DNA of 32,084 bases from Acetobacter persici JCM 25330 (GCF_000613905.1 NZ_BAJW01000036.1:1-32084), one strand, 5' to 3'. Positions 17,896 through 27,158 are shown, numbered from the stretch's first letter. Notes: generated by a model from the sequence alone, not told the origin. Translations and numbers: made by a program.

Positions 17896-18009
17896 TTAGC
17901 CGCAGCATTTTTTCTTGCGGAAGAAATAAACCACAGCCGCAACCACGCCAGCAATCAGCAGACCGCGCACACAGGGAGATTTCGGGCATTTTACCGGACA
18001 TTTCGGCAT
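17896..18009 (-). CDS. 37-residue Cys-rich single-span membrane peptide
   Basis: A small gene with ATG at 18009 and TAA at 17896-17898. AAGGA lies 8 bases upstream, a textbook ribosome site, and a strong terminator follows 30 bases after the stop. The product starts MPKCPVKCPKSPCVRG, with three Cys spaced four and five residues apart and alternating Lys and Pro. It then has one hydrophobic segment (LLIAGVVAAVVYFF, residues 17-30) and ends RKKKCCG. The positive-inside rule does not decide its orientation, since both ends are basic. Six Cys in 37 residues suggest metal binding, disulfides or lipid attachment. I do not recognise a family. It lies 213 bases downstream of the quinone oxidoreductase gene and may have its own promoter. 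Confidence 0.72.
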   Translation of the reverse strand: MPKCPVKCPKSPCVRGLLIAGVVAAVVYFFRKKKCCG

Positions 18010-18221
18010 ATCAGATATCCTTGCATTCTTTCTGGCTACCCGATGTACCGGGCAGACAGGTCAATCTAACGCATCCGTGACGGCCCGTCATGCCGTAACC
18101 GCCACATGTCTGTGCCTCTGTTGGCACGTCTTTAAAAAACGCCTCAGCCACCCCACCGTTCCATAATCCGGCAAAGGAGCACCTCTTCGTGACGCGCCGT
18201 CACCAATAGCGCCAGCCCACC

Positions 18222-19203
18222 TTACGGCAGGAGAATGGTGCTTCCAGTTGTCTTGCGCGACTCCAGAGCGATGTGCCTGCGCCGCATCTGTCAGTGTGTA
18301 ATGCTGGCCAATGGCAGGCTTCAGCACGCCCTGCTCCAGCATACGGAACAGTTCCGCGGCAGACGCCTGAAGTTCGGCTTTGTCTGCAATATACGTCATC
18401 AGCGTGGGGCGGGTGAGATACAGGCTGCCGTGCGCCCCTAATGTGCCCACATCCACATCCGTAACCGGGCCGGACGCATTGCCGTAACTGACCATCAGAC
18501 CACGCGGGGCCAGACAGTCCAGACTGGTCTCAAACGTATCCTTGCCGATGCTGTCATACACCACCGGCACCATGGCGCCGTTTGTCAGGTCCTGCACGCG
18601 CTGGGGCAGATTGTCCGTGCCAATCAGCACATCCGCAGCCCCACAGGCGCGGGCCACATCTGCCTTTTCCAGCGTGGAGGTCACGCCGATCACCCGCGCG
18701 CCCAGATACCTGCCCCACTGGCAGAGCAACTGCCCGACCCCTCCAGCGGCGGCGTAAACCAGAATGCTCTCGCCTTTACGCACCGGATAAACCTGCCGCA
18801 GCAGCATATGGGCGGAAAGCCCGCGCAGCATGACGGAGGCCGCCGTCCGGCAGGACACACTCTCAGGCAGCACCACAACCCGGTTCGCCGCAATGGTCCG
18901 GTAGTGCGCATACCCGCCCAGAACCCCGGCGTAAGCAACGCGCATGCCGGGAGTGAGGTCCTGCACATCCGGCCCCACAGCCTCAATCACGCCAGCACCT
19001 TCCATCCCCGGCACAGCGGGCAGAGACGGAAATTTGTACAGGCCGGAGCGGAAATAAGTATCGATAAAATTGACGCCGATCGCCTCCTGCCGCAGCAGGA
19101 CTTCTCCTCTGGCGGGTCTGGGCACAGGCTGATGTTCCACACTCAGAACACCGGGGCCACCCGGCGCATGGACTCGTATGACGGTATTGGCTTCATCATT
19201 CAT
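18222..19203 (-). CDS. Quinone oxidoreductase, zinc-independent MDR family (frameshifted near the end)
   Basis: A QorA-like (zeta-crystallin-like) NADPH:quinone reductase of about 327 residues. The visible features are IGVNFIDTYFRSGLY near the N-terminus, PGMEGAGVIEAVG, and the nucleotide-binding motif VYAAAGGVGQLLCQWG. After LTDAAQAHR the frame is lost. Two bases appear to be missing in CATCGCTCTGGAG (18266-18272; CGCG reduced to CG). Restoring them gives AHRALESRKTTGSTILLP and a stop at 18222, which is the standard end of this family. As read, the frame instead runs to 18088 with about 46 residues unlike any Qor tail. The gene follows the FUSC gene by 57 bases on the same strand. Confidence 0.9.
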
Positions 19204-19260
19204 GGCAGAACACTTTCCGTCTTAAAAAAGAGACTGAACAATTCCATACACCAGCGCGCC

Positions 19261-20286
19261 TCAGGCCTGTCTGGTATCGTCCTGCGCCAGAAGCTGGATC
19301 AGGGTTTTCAGGTCCGTGCGGAGAACGCCCATCACAAACCGCATGATCTCATCATCCTGCGCCGTATCTTCCGGCAGCGCCGTAATCACTCCGGCCGCCA
19401 CCCGATATTCCTCGCCCGTGCGGGCTACGGCTTCACCCTCACACCGTTCAATAATCCAGTCAAACGCACGCATCAGGCCGGGGTTGAGCGGGTCCGTCGC
19501 GTCATCCTGCCCGTCCGGGGGCGGATTTTCCGCCAGCAGAACCGCCCGCGTTACCACCAGAGCATCCGTCTGCAACTGCCGCAGCGCCTTGGGGAGCGCC
19601 GCAAGCATAGGGTCCCGCTTTTCCAGAGGCCGCCAGTGTTCACGCCGGGCCTCTTCCACCGCCGTCTGCACCTTGCGCAGGGAGGCGATGCCCGCATCAT
19701 TCAGATCCTGAATGTCAGACCAGCTCATGGCGTGGCTCCGGGCATGGGTGAGCATGGCGACACTCTGGCGCACCGTTGCCGCCGCGTTGCGGAAGGCATC
19801 CCGCCGCGCCTGCTCATGCAGCACAACATAAGTCACCAGCATGGACACCCCGACCCCCATCAGAATCGATAACACACGCTCGATCGGGAGCAGATACGGG
19901 TCATTCGGTGTTGCGAAGAGCGTTGCGATCATCAATGTGACGACGCTCATCCGCGTGCCGGGCTTCCATGAGGCCAGAACCGCCAGCGGCACAAAGGCCA
20001 CAGCAAAGGCTCTCCATAACGGCCAGTGGTACAGCAGGAGCGTAATAGGCAGAATACTGGCGACCGCGCCGATCAGCGTGCCCACAAGCTGATACCGCCC
20101 GCTGGACAGAGTTTCCGTAATACTGCTCTGGGTGACAATCACCGAGGTGATCAGCGCCCAGCCCGGCTCCTGCAAATTTGTAAGCCAGGCCACAAACCCG
20201 CAAAGCCCGACAGAGACCAGAAGTCTGATGGTCTGCCGGACAACAGGATTCCCCAGCCATGGGGCGGCAAAAAATTTAAACTGCAT
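19261..20286 (-). CDS. FUSC family inner membrane protein
   Basis: The product is 341 residues from ATG 20286, with AGG 6 bases upstream. The N-terminal 150 residues hold about six membrane segments (VVRQTIRLLVSVGLCGFVAW, LVGTLIGAVASILPITLLLY, VLSILMGVGVSMLVTYVVL) with the EPGWALITSVIVTQSSITETLSSGRYQLVGT stretch typical of FUSC/aromatic-acid exporter proteins. The remaining 190 residues are a soluble helical domain. Full-length relatives (AaeB, YccS) carry two such halves; this is a half-size form that probably works as an oligomer. Substrates of such proteins are often aromatic acids or unknown. It follows degP by 49 bases. Confidence 0.85.
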   Translation of the reverse strand: MQFKFFAAPWLGNPVVRQTIRLLVSVGLCGFVAWLTNLQEPGWALITSVIVTQSSITETLSSGRYQLVGTLIGAVASILPITLLLYHWPLWRAFAVAFVPLAVLASWKPGTRMSVVTLMIATLFATPNDPYLLPIERVLSILMGVGVSMLVTYVVLHEQARRDAFRNAAATVRQSVAMLTHARSHAMSWSDIQDLNDAGIASLRKVQTAVEEARREHWRPLEKRDPMLAALPKALRQLQTDALVVTRAVLLAENPPPDGQDDATDPLNPGLMRAFDWIIERCEGEAVARTGEEYRVAAGVITALPEDTAQDDEIMRFVMGVLRTDLKTLIQLLAQDDTRQA

Positions 20287-20335
20287 CAAAAACCTGTTCT
20301 GCCTTTACAAGACGGGTAAAGAACGCAGGACAGGC

Positions 20336-21901
20336 TCAGGGAGTGTCCTCACCATTCAGTGGGAACGGCACCCAGCGCAGACCATCAGCATCATGCACCA
20401 GCAGCAGGATGGATTTTTTGTGGGCCTTCTGAGCCGCTTCAATCCGCTTTTTGAGGTCCGCCGGGCTGGTCACTTCCGCCTGCTGCACCTCCGTCACCAC
20501 ATCCCCTTCCCGCAGGCCACGGTCAGATGCCAGACCACCATCCTTCACAGACGTAACCAGCACACCTTTCTGGCCAGAGGCAGATTATATTTCTGCCGGG
20601 CGGCCGCATCCAGCGGCCCAACTGAAAAGCCCAGCGCGGACAGGCTGACTTCCGCCGCCCCTTTAGGAGCCGCTGCGGGTTTGGCCTCCGGCTCCGCAGC
20701 CGGTTCAGGCAGCATGCCAATCGTCACCGGCACATCCACCATCTTGCCGTGACGCCACACGCCCAGATGCGCCACCGTGCCGACTGGCAACTGGGCAGAG
20801 AGGCGCGGGAGCGCCTTGCCTTCAATCGGCTGACCATCCAGCGTCTGAATGACATCACCTGTCTGCAACTTCGCTTTAGCGGCGGGACCATCTTTTTCCA
20901 CACCGGCCACCAGCGCGCCGCGTGCGGGGCTGAGGCCCAGACCATCCGCAATATCCTGCGTCACGTTCTGGATGCGCACCCCCAGCCAGCCACGGGAAAC
21001 TTTCCCGGTTTTGCGAAGCTGCTCCAGAATACCGCGGGCCTCGTTGGACGGAATGGAAAAGCCAATCCCCACGGAGCCACCGGACGGCGAGTAAATGGCG
21101 GTATTCACGCCAATCACATTGCCATCCATATCAAACAACGGGCCACCGGAATTGCCCTTGTTGATGGGCGCATCCGTCTGGATGAAATCATCATACGGGC
21201 CCTGATCAATATTGCGCCCGCGTGAGGAAATAATCCCGGCTGTGACCGTGCCGGACAGACCAAACGGGTTGCCAATGGCCAGAACCCAGTCCCCAACCCG
21301 GCGCTTGTCACTATCCCCAAAATGCACGGCGGGCAGCGGCTTCTTGCTCTCCACTTTCAGCAGGGCCAGATCGGTCCGGTCATCATGCCCAACGGCGCGG
21401 GCCGTCAGCACCGTATTGTCCTGCAACGTCACCGTGATTTTGTCGGCATGGCGGATCACGTGGTTGTTCGTCACGATATAGCCTGCCGGGTCGATAATAA
21501 ACCCGGACCCCAGCGCCTGCATCCGGCGCGGCGGCCCGTCCGGGCTGTTCTGGCGGTTCATGAAATCATGGAAGAATTTTTCAAACGGCGAGCCTGCGGG
21601 AAGTTGGGCATCTGGGGAAGCTGGTCATCCCCGCCATCCCCCTCATCATCGTCGTCTTCCGAACCGCTTTTGACGGTCTGGGTGGTGGAGACATTGACCA
21701 CGGCTGGCAGCAGCCGGGCCGCGAGATCCGCAAAACTGTCTGGTGCGCCGTTTAACCGCCCCGCGACCGGCGCCGTAGTTGCCTGCGGCGCTGTGGGCAG
21801 AGCAGCCCCCTCTGCCGCCCGTGCCACAACCGGGCCGGAAACCCCCGCCAGCAGCAGACAGGACAAGGAACCGGCACGAAGAAGAGGCTGAACAGGCGCA
21901 T
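20336..21901 (-). CDS. degP: Periplasmic serine protease DegP/HtrA (multiple frameshifts as read)
   Basis: An HtrA-type protease and chaperone of the periplasm. The catalytic triad is visible: His in VTNNHVIRHADK, Asp in DDRTDLALLKV and Ser in KGNSGGPLFD. PDZ1 (about GWLGVRIQNVTQDIA to GDVIQTLDGQPI) and a second PDZ (GVLVTSVKDGGLASDRGLREGDVV) follow. The gene is read in pieces. Near 21598-21600 a base missing from a G/C run separates MPNFPA from GSPFEKFFHDFMNRQN; near 20565-20566 another separates LPLARK from GVLVTSV. A third probable loss near 21867-21868 separates MRLFSLFFVPVP (ATG 21901) from LSCLLLAGVSGPVVARA, which together form a signal peptide. Restored length is about 520 residues, normal for DegP. 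Located between opgC and FUSC genes on the same strand. Confidence 0.92.
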
Positions 21902-22015
21902 GGGCGAAACTACTCTCAAACGACAGAAATCACATCAGACCTTAATCTATCGCACGATCCTGCCTCATCGTCAGCCTGTTTTGCGCACTGGCCTTCCGGC
22001 CCACACCTCAGCCCC

Positions 22016-23194
22016 TCATGCTGCCTTTGCCGCCCGCTGCCGCTTGCGATACCCGTCCAGCCACGCGGCCAGCGCCAGCAAAATGCTCAGCCCCACCACG
22101 TTGACGACAATCTGCAACAGCCAGCCATCCCCAAAGGTGCTGAACAGCAGGCGCGCATACAGGTCCAGCACGGTGCCCACCACAAAAATTTCCAGAGAAT
22201 GCCGCCCCACACGGGCCAGAATCTGGCCCATACGGCTTTCCGCCGCCCATTTGCGCGCCGCCGTTGAGGACTGCACCAAGTAGAAGATGGCCATCACATC
22301 CAGCAGCCGCAAAGGCGAGAGCCAGCTTTTTTCCGGCATGATCATCGCGCCAAACGGCCGCAGGTCCGGCAACCCCCACAAAGCCCACGGGAAAGCCTGA
22401 AGGGCGGAAAACATCAGATACAGCACGCAGCACCCGGCCAGCAGATCCACCCGCGGGAAGTCCGCGCCGCGCCGTTCCGTCTCAGCCGCGGCGGACGCCC
22501 CGAGCGCAAACAGGAACTGCCAGGCAAACGGGTTGAAATACCAGCCATCCGGGTCCAGCCAGTTGGGCAGATTCAGGTCCGGGTCCAGATTGACCAGCAT
22601 CCACATCGCGCCAGCCAGCAGCAGCGCCAGAGACCGGTGGATGCGCATCAGCACATAAAACAGCGGAAACCCGCCCAGCAGAACAATGTAGAGCGGCAGG
22701 ATATTCAGGTTACTGGGCAGCGCATCAAACATCATGACGCGCCAGACCCAACTCAGCCCGTGCGCCAGTTCCGGCTCCAGAAAATCCACCGGCACCAGCG
22801 TATAATGCCGCCACACACGGATGGTGAGGACATACACCATCACCATAATCGTCTGGCCGATATAAAGCTGCACGCACCGCCGGAAGATCCGGCCCAGACA
22901 CACGGACACCCCGTATTTCCTGAAGCCGCGCCCATAGGCCAGCCATGAGGCATAGCCTGCCAGCAGAACAAAGATTTCCGCCGCATCGGCAAAACCGACA
23001 TTGCGCATGGTAAAACGGTTGAGCAGGCTTTGCGGAATATGGTCCACAAACATCATCAGCAGCGCCACACCCCGCATGGCGTCAATCCGGTGATCCCGCA
23101 CGGAGCGCGCCACCGGCGGCGCAGGCTGAGAAGGTAAAGCTGAGGACAAAACAGGGCTTTCCATGCTAGACGGATCAGGCGGCAGGACGCTCAT
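22016..23194 (-). CDS. OpgC-like membrane acyltransferase
   Basis: The product is 392 residues with about ten membrane segments and belongs to the OpgC family. The family N-terminus RDHRIDAMRGVALLMMFVDHIP carries the conserved Arg, Asp and His; EIFVLLAGYASWLAYGR and HGLSWVWRVMMFDALPSNLNILPLYIVLL follow. OpgC proteins succinylate osmoregulated periplasmic glucans at the inner membrane. The start at ATG 23194 is uncertain, since the nearest GGGG is 14 bases away; ATG 23164 is an alternative without a better site. It is divergent from mrp and upstream of degP on the same strand. Confidence 0.88.
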   Translation of the reverse strand: MSVLPPDPSSMESPVLSSALPSQPAPPVARSVRDHRIDAMRGVALLMMFVDHIPQSLLNRFTMRNVGFADAAEIFVLLAGYASWLAYGRGFRKYGVSVCLGRIFRRCVQLYIGQTIMVMVYVLTIRVWRHYTLVPVDFLEPELAHGLSWVWRVMMFDALPSNLNILPLYIVLLGGFPLFYVLMRIHRSLALLLAGAMWMLVNLDPDLNLPNWLDPDGWYFNPFAWQFLFALGASAAAETERRGADFPRVDLLAGCCVLYLMFSALQAFPWALWGLPDLRPFGAMIMPEKSWLSPLRLLDVMAIFYLVQSSTAARKWAAESRMGQILARVGRHSLEIFVVGTVLDLYARLLFSTFGDGWLLQIVVNVVGLSILLALAAWLDGYRKRQRAAKAA

Positions 23195-23418
23195 GATAAC
23201 GGATCAGCCCCTTTTTCCATCAGACTTCAGACGCACACCAGATATCGGGCGACCAGTTCCTTCTTTACCCGCACCGAATTCCCGAAAAAAGCGGCAAAAC
23301 GATGGGGTGGGCAAAACAGGACCCGTTCCGCCCCCTTGACGGCGGCGGCCTCATGCTGTTGCCAACAGGGCACAGGCCTTTCGCGCCGCACAGAAAGCCA
23401 GAGTCAGGACAAACAACC

Positions 23419-24570
23419 GTGGAACACTCTTCTCCCCTTCATCATGATGACGTTGCCCGTGTGCTGGATTCCGTGCGGGACACCAAAACTGGCCATTCCC
23501 TGCTGGCCCTGAGCAAGCTGGACGGGTTCCGGCTGGAAGACGGGCGGCTGAGTGTGGCGCTGGCAGCCAGCAAGGAACAGGCCACAACCCTCGCCCCGCT
23601 ATGTGATGCCGCCAAACCCGCGCTGGAAAAGCTGCCGGGAGTGCAGACCGCCATCGTCATTCTCACAGCGCACCGCCCCGGCCCGGCGTCCGGCAGCACT
23701 CCGGCTGCCCCTTCTGCTCCGGCACACCCCAAAGCCTCGGGCGGTGGCCATCGTCCGTTTGGCGGGCCTGCTCCGGCACCAGATGCGCCGGTTCTGCCTG
23801 ACGTGAAAGCCATTATCGCTGTGGCGTCCGGCAAGGGGGGCGTTGGCAAATCCACCACTGCCACCAATCTGGCCATTGGTCTGGCGCAGGAAGGGCTGCG
23901 CGTGGGGCTGATGGATGCGGATATTCATGGCCCGTCCCTGCACCGCATGCTCGGCACGGATACAAACAAACCGGACGTGCGCGAAGGCCGCCTGCAACCC
24001 ATGCCGGTGTGGGGGCTGAAGGCTGTCTCCATTGGTATGCTGGTGGATGAAAAGCAGGCCATGATCTGGCGTGGCCCGATGGTGATGGGGGCCATCAATC
24101 AGTTTCTGACAGATGTGGACTGGGGGCCGCTGGATGTTCTGGTGGTTGATATGCCGCCGGGCACGGGGGATGCCCAGTTGTCCCTGATGCAGAAAGTGCC
24201 GCTGGCAGGCGCTGTGATTGTGTCCACCCCGCAGGATATCGCCCTGATTGATGCACGACGCGGCGTAAGCATGTTTGAGAAAATGAAGGTGCCGGTTCTC
24301 GGCCTGATTGAGAACATGTCCTACTTCTGCTGCCCGAACTGCGGCCATAATACTGAACTGTTCGGCCATGGCGGCGCACGGAAGGAAGCCGAGGCCATGG
24401 GGGTGCCCTTCCTTGGGGAAGTGCCTCTTCTTGCTGATATCCGCTCCACCGGGGATGCAGGCGCCCCGATTGTCGCCAGTGCCCCTGACAGTGAGGGCGC
24501 TCAGGCCTTCCGCCGGATTGCGCAGGCAACCGCTGCGGCTCTGAAGGCGAAGAGCAGCCCCGCCGGTTAA
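23419..24570 (+). CDS. mrp: Mrp/ApbC family iron-sulfur carrier ATPase
   Basis: The product is 383 residues from GTG 23419, with AGGA 9 bases upstream; the open frame extends to 23302 without support. The N-terminal 80 residues are a MIP18/DUF59-like domain, followed by a Pro/Ala/Gly-rich linker (about 85-125) and the P-loop NTPase with the deviant Walker A GKGGVGKST (138-146). DMPPGTGDAQLSLMQ follows, then the cluster-binding Cys305-x-x-Cys308 in FCCPNCGH. Mrp holds and passes 4Fe-4S clusters to target proteins in the cytoplasm. The gene is single and is followed by a GC-rich terminator. Confidence 0.95.
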   Translation: MEHSSPLHHDDVARVLDSVRDTKTGHSLLALSKLDGFRLEDGRLSVALAASKEQATTLAPLCDAAKPALEKLPGVQTAIVILTAHRPGPASGSTPAAPSAPAHPKASGGGHRPFGGPAPAPDAPVLPDVKAIIAVASGKGGVGKSTTATNLAIGLAQEGLRVGLMDADIHGPSLHRMLGTDTNKPDVREGRLQPMPVWGLKAVSIGMLVDEKQAMIWRGPMVMGAINQFLTDVDWGPLDVLVVDMPPGTGDAQLSLMQKVPLAGAVIVSTPQDIALIDARRGVSMFEKMKVPVLGLIENMSYFCCPNCGHNTELFGHGGARKEAEAMGVPFLGEVPLLADIRSTGDAGAPIVASAPDSEGAQAFRRIAQATAAALKAKSSPAG

Positions 24571-24576
24571 TGGCCG

Positions 24577-24600
24577 GGAGGCGGGTTACCCCCGCCTCCC
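24577..24600. terminator. Terminator hairpin downstream of mrp
   Basis: GGGAGGCGGG and CCCGCCTCCC form a 10-base stem with a short loop between the convergent mrp and Cys-rich protein genes. No T-run follows on the + strand. Confidence 0.6.
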
Positions 24601-24612
24601 CCGACGCAGGGT

Positions 24613-24900
24613 TTAGTGCTTTTTAGCAGGCGCTTTTTTGCCGCCAGCGGGCTTGTTTTCAAAAAACGCACGGCATTGCGGGCTGAGCTTGTCTTTTTTC
24701 CGTTCCATGCAGGCGGTAATTTTCTTTTCATTCGGGATGGCCAGCGCACACAGCTTGAGGGCATCCCCTTTGCAGGCCTGCGTCTGCTTCTGGCGAAGAG
24801 AGTCGTCCTCTGCATGAGCCGGAGCGAGTGTGCTGAACAAGGCAGCCGCCCCTACGGCCAGACCGAGTGTGCGTGCAAATCTGCACTTCAAAATAGACAT
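24613..24900 (-). CDS. Small periplasmic Cys-rich (GLG1-like repeat) protein
   Basis: The product is 95 residues: signal peptide ending in STLAPAHA, then a single domain with ACKGDALKLCALAIPNEKKI, ACMERKKDKLSPQCRAFF, and a Lys/Ala-rich end. The spacing of the four cysteines (C-x7-C, then C-x13-C) with the intervening Pro and LS matches the Cys-rich GLG1-type repeat seen in many small proteobacterial secreted proteins, whose role is unknown. ATG 24900 is chosen over the upstream start at 24915 because GGAG precedes it and the signal peptide then starts normally with MSILKCRFAR. Confidence 0.8.
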   Translation of the reverse strand: MSILKCRFARTLGLAVGAAALFSTLAPAHAEDDSLRQKQTQACKGDALKLCALAIPNEKKITACMERKKDKLSPQCRAFFENKPAGGKKAPAKKH

Positions 24901-25051
24901 CTCGCTCCAATCCATTTTCTGTAAGAAAAATCAGCCAGCCGCAAAAACGATGACGTTCCTGACGATACAGAAAAGACACGTCCGGTCACCACACATCATC
25001 CTGATCGGCTGACCTGCGCAAAAATAATGAATTTGACGGATGTGTCAATTT

Positions 25052-25330
25052 TTAATGGAAGCAGAGCGTCCTGTGGCTGTCCGGCCCCTGTGTCTCGCAC
25101 ACATGCAGATGCTGGGGCTTCATGTCTTTCGGGGCCGTAAAAAACAGATAGGCCCATACGCCCACAAGCAGGGCCGCCACCACAAGAAAGGGCGTGAAAT
25201 TCGGCAGGCGCTCTGAGGGCGGACGCAAGCCCTTCAGATCATCCGGCGTGGCCGGAAACGGAGAGAACGCAGCCGGAACGCCAGCATCACTCTCCGTAAA
25301 GGGTTCATCGTGAAAAGAGGTCTTCTTCAC
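25052..25330 (-). CDS. Small single-span membrane protein downstream of thyX
   Basis: I do not recognise this gene. From GTG 25330 the product is 92 residues: a soluble N-terminal part of about 45 residues rich in Pro and acidic residues, one membrane segment (FLVVAALLVGVWAYLFFTA, about 48-66), and a short C-terminal part with two Cys and four His (HLHVCETQG, HRTLCFH). The start lies 10 bases after the thyX stop, so translation is probably coupled; the AAGG at 14 bases is a poor site by itself. The Cys/His tail could bind metal, but that is a guess. Confidence 0.65.
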   Translation of the reverse strand: MKKTSFHDEPFTESDAGVPAAFSPFPATPDDLKGLRPPSERLPNFTPFLVVAALLVGVWAYLFFTAPKDMKPQHLHVCETQGPDSHRTLCFH

Positions 25331-25340
25331 AGGCTGGAAC

Positions 25341-26251
25341 TCAGCCTTTCAGAACAGCCATCATTTCGTCCCATTCCCGCTTGCTCAGGCCGGAACCTGC
25401 CTGCTCCACCTGTTCCCCGGCCAGCATACGGCGCACAATTTTCAGCATCCCGGCAGAGAACGTCACCGCGCCCCGGCGATAATCCTCAAACGCAGCCGCC
25501 GTCTGCGGCACCCATGCATGCAGGATTTTCAGCATGGCTTCCGCATAAACCCGGATTTCATACTGCGCATGGGGGTCCAGCCGCAGGGCCAGAAAATGCA
25601 TGAGGTTGTGCAGATCAATCTTCCAGTACCACTGGGTATAGGTGTTCACGGTCAGGTTGATGCGCGCCAGTTCGCGCGCCAGACCGTAGCCATCCTCTTC
25701 CGTGCTCAGCATGGTCTCATAATTGCGGTAGGTGCGGATGGCATCATCCCGCAGAATATCCATGACGGCAGCGGCATCATCCGGGGCCAGCACATCACCA
25801 CGGCCCTGACGGTTCACGCGCTCTGCGCCGCCATATGGTCCGGGGCCGGAATGTAGAATTCACTGTCGAGAATGGAATAACGGGCAGAATATTCGTTCAC
25901 GCTGGCCATACGGTGGCGGATCCACTGCCGCGCTACAAAGATCGGCAGTTTGACGTGAAATTTCATCTCGCACATTTCAAACGGCGAGGAATGACGATGC
26001 CGCATCAGGTAGCGGATCAGCCCGGCATCTTCCGAGACCTTGCGCGTGCCGCGCCCGTAGGAAACGCGGGCCGCCTGCACAATGGCGGAATCATCCCCCA
26101 TATAGTCAATCACCCGCAGGAACCCGTGGTCGAGCACCTCCTGAGGTTCATAGAGCATGGCTTCCAGCGCGGGCACCGTTGGCCGACGGGTGGAGCTTGT
26201 TTCCTGGGCGTGCGCCGCAATTTCGGCGCGTTGAGCATCGGTCAGTGACAT
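25341..26251 (-). CDS. thyX: Flavin-dependent thymidylate synthase ThyX (frameshifted as read)
   Basis: ThyX methylates dUMP to dTMP using FAD, NADPH and methylenetetrahydrofolate. The first frame (ATG 26251, with GGGAG 5 bases upstream) carries the family signature RHRxxSxNExSxR at residues 112-124 and runs to DHMAAQSA. The second frame continues [47 protein letters not shown] and the C-terminal domain to 25341. Adding one G in GCGCGTGAAC near 25817 restores QSAVNRQGRG and a protein of about 303 residues. The break removes a substrate- and FAD-binding region, so the gene as read would be dead. A sequencing error is likely unless a ThyA exists elsewhere. Confidence 0.94.
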
Positions 26252-26346
26252 AGCCTCTCCCTAGCGCAAAATGCTCTGCGCGGAAATGATTCATCGCACC
26301 GGCAGGACGCTTATCGCAGCCTACATAAAGAGCAATTATCAGTTAA

Positions 26347-26372
26347 TAATGAAATTTCATTAGACAGTGTCT
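26347..26372. promoter_or_regulatory. Two abutting palindromes upstream of the HPP gene
   Basis: TAATGAAATTTCATTA (26347-26362) is a perfect 16-base palindrome. AGACAGTGTCT (26362-26372), with perfect 5-base arms around one centre base, shares its last A. They lie 97-122 bases upstream of the HPP gene start in an otherwise AT-rich region, a good place for operators. No regulator is identified. Confidence 0.5.
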
Positions 26373-26468
26373 ATCTGATCATGACACCGGAAACGGTAGA
26401 ATACGAAAATTATTTTACAACCGATATAAATAAAAATTAAACATTCATATGTAGTGGATACTGCATGT

Positions 26469-27158
26469 ATGCGTAGCCTGTTCCAGAAATTTTCCATACC
26501 TTCAGGACAAACAGGCATTGCCGTCCCGCTTTCTCTGGCAGCCGGTCCGGGAGCACTTTGTGGTATTCTGGCCAGCATGGGGCTAACCGCTCTGTGCGCG
26601 CCCGCTGCCCTGCCTGCTCTGGTTGCCCCCATCGGCGCGTCGTCCGTTCTGGTTTTTGCCATCCCCGCAAGCCCGCTGGCAAAGCCGCGCGCAGTGATTA
26701 TGGGCAACATCCTCTCCGCCGCGACCGGCGTGCTGGTCAGCCTGCTTATTGCCAATCCCATGCTTGCGGCGGGGCTCGCGGTAGGACTGGCCATTATGGT
26801 GATGAGCACCACCCGCACCATGCATCCGCCGGGCGGAGCCGCTGCTCTGACAGCGGTTATGCTGCACCCCTCTTCTGCGGGGCTGGACATGGCCCTCCTC
26901 TTCCCGCTCATTCCCGTAGGGCTTAATTCCCTTGTGCTGGTCTGCATCGGCATGATGTTTCACAGGCTTTCCGGCCACAGCTACCCGCACCATGCGGTCA
27001 CCGTTCCCCACCAGACAGAAAAAGCCGCCGGACTGCACCGCGAGGATATTCTGGCGGCCCTCCATAAAACCGGGGAAACATTTGATATTGAAACAGAAGA
27101 TCTGGAACGCCTGCTGATACTGGCTGAAGCCCATAGCAAACAGCGCCGTCCGGCCTGA
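26469..27158 (+). CDS. HPP family integral membrane protein
   Basis: The product is 229 residues from ATG 26469 (an in-frame GTG at 26454 is less likely). Residues 17-165 hold four to five membrane segments with the family signature: SSVLVFAIPASPLAKPRAVIMGNILSA and TRTMHPPGGAAALTAV, in which His119-Pro-Pro names the family. A cytoplasmic tail of about 60 residues ends in DIETEDLERLLILAEAHSKQRR, like the linker seen before CBS domains in longer relatives. Members have been linked to nitrite transport in plastids; the bacterial role is not settled. It precedes ssrA on the same strand. Confidence 0.87.
   Translation: MRSLFQKFSIPSGQTGIAVPLSLAAGPGALCGILASMGLTALCAPAALPALVAPIGASSVLVFAIPASPLAKPRAVIMGNILSAATGVLVSLLIANPMLAAGLAVGLAIMVMSTTRTMHPPGGAAALTAVMLHPSSAGLDMALLFPLIPVGLNSLVLVCIGMMFHRLSGHSYPHHAVTVPHQTEKAAGLHREDILAALHKTGETFDIETEDLERLLILAEAHSKQRRPA

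Noticed and set aside
18088..18221. 46-residue C-terminal extension of the quinone oxidoreductase
   Set aside because: It arises from the two-base frame loss near 18268. The restored frame ends in the family-typical TILLP at 18222.
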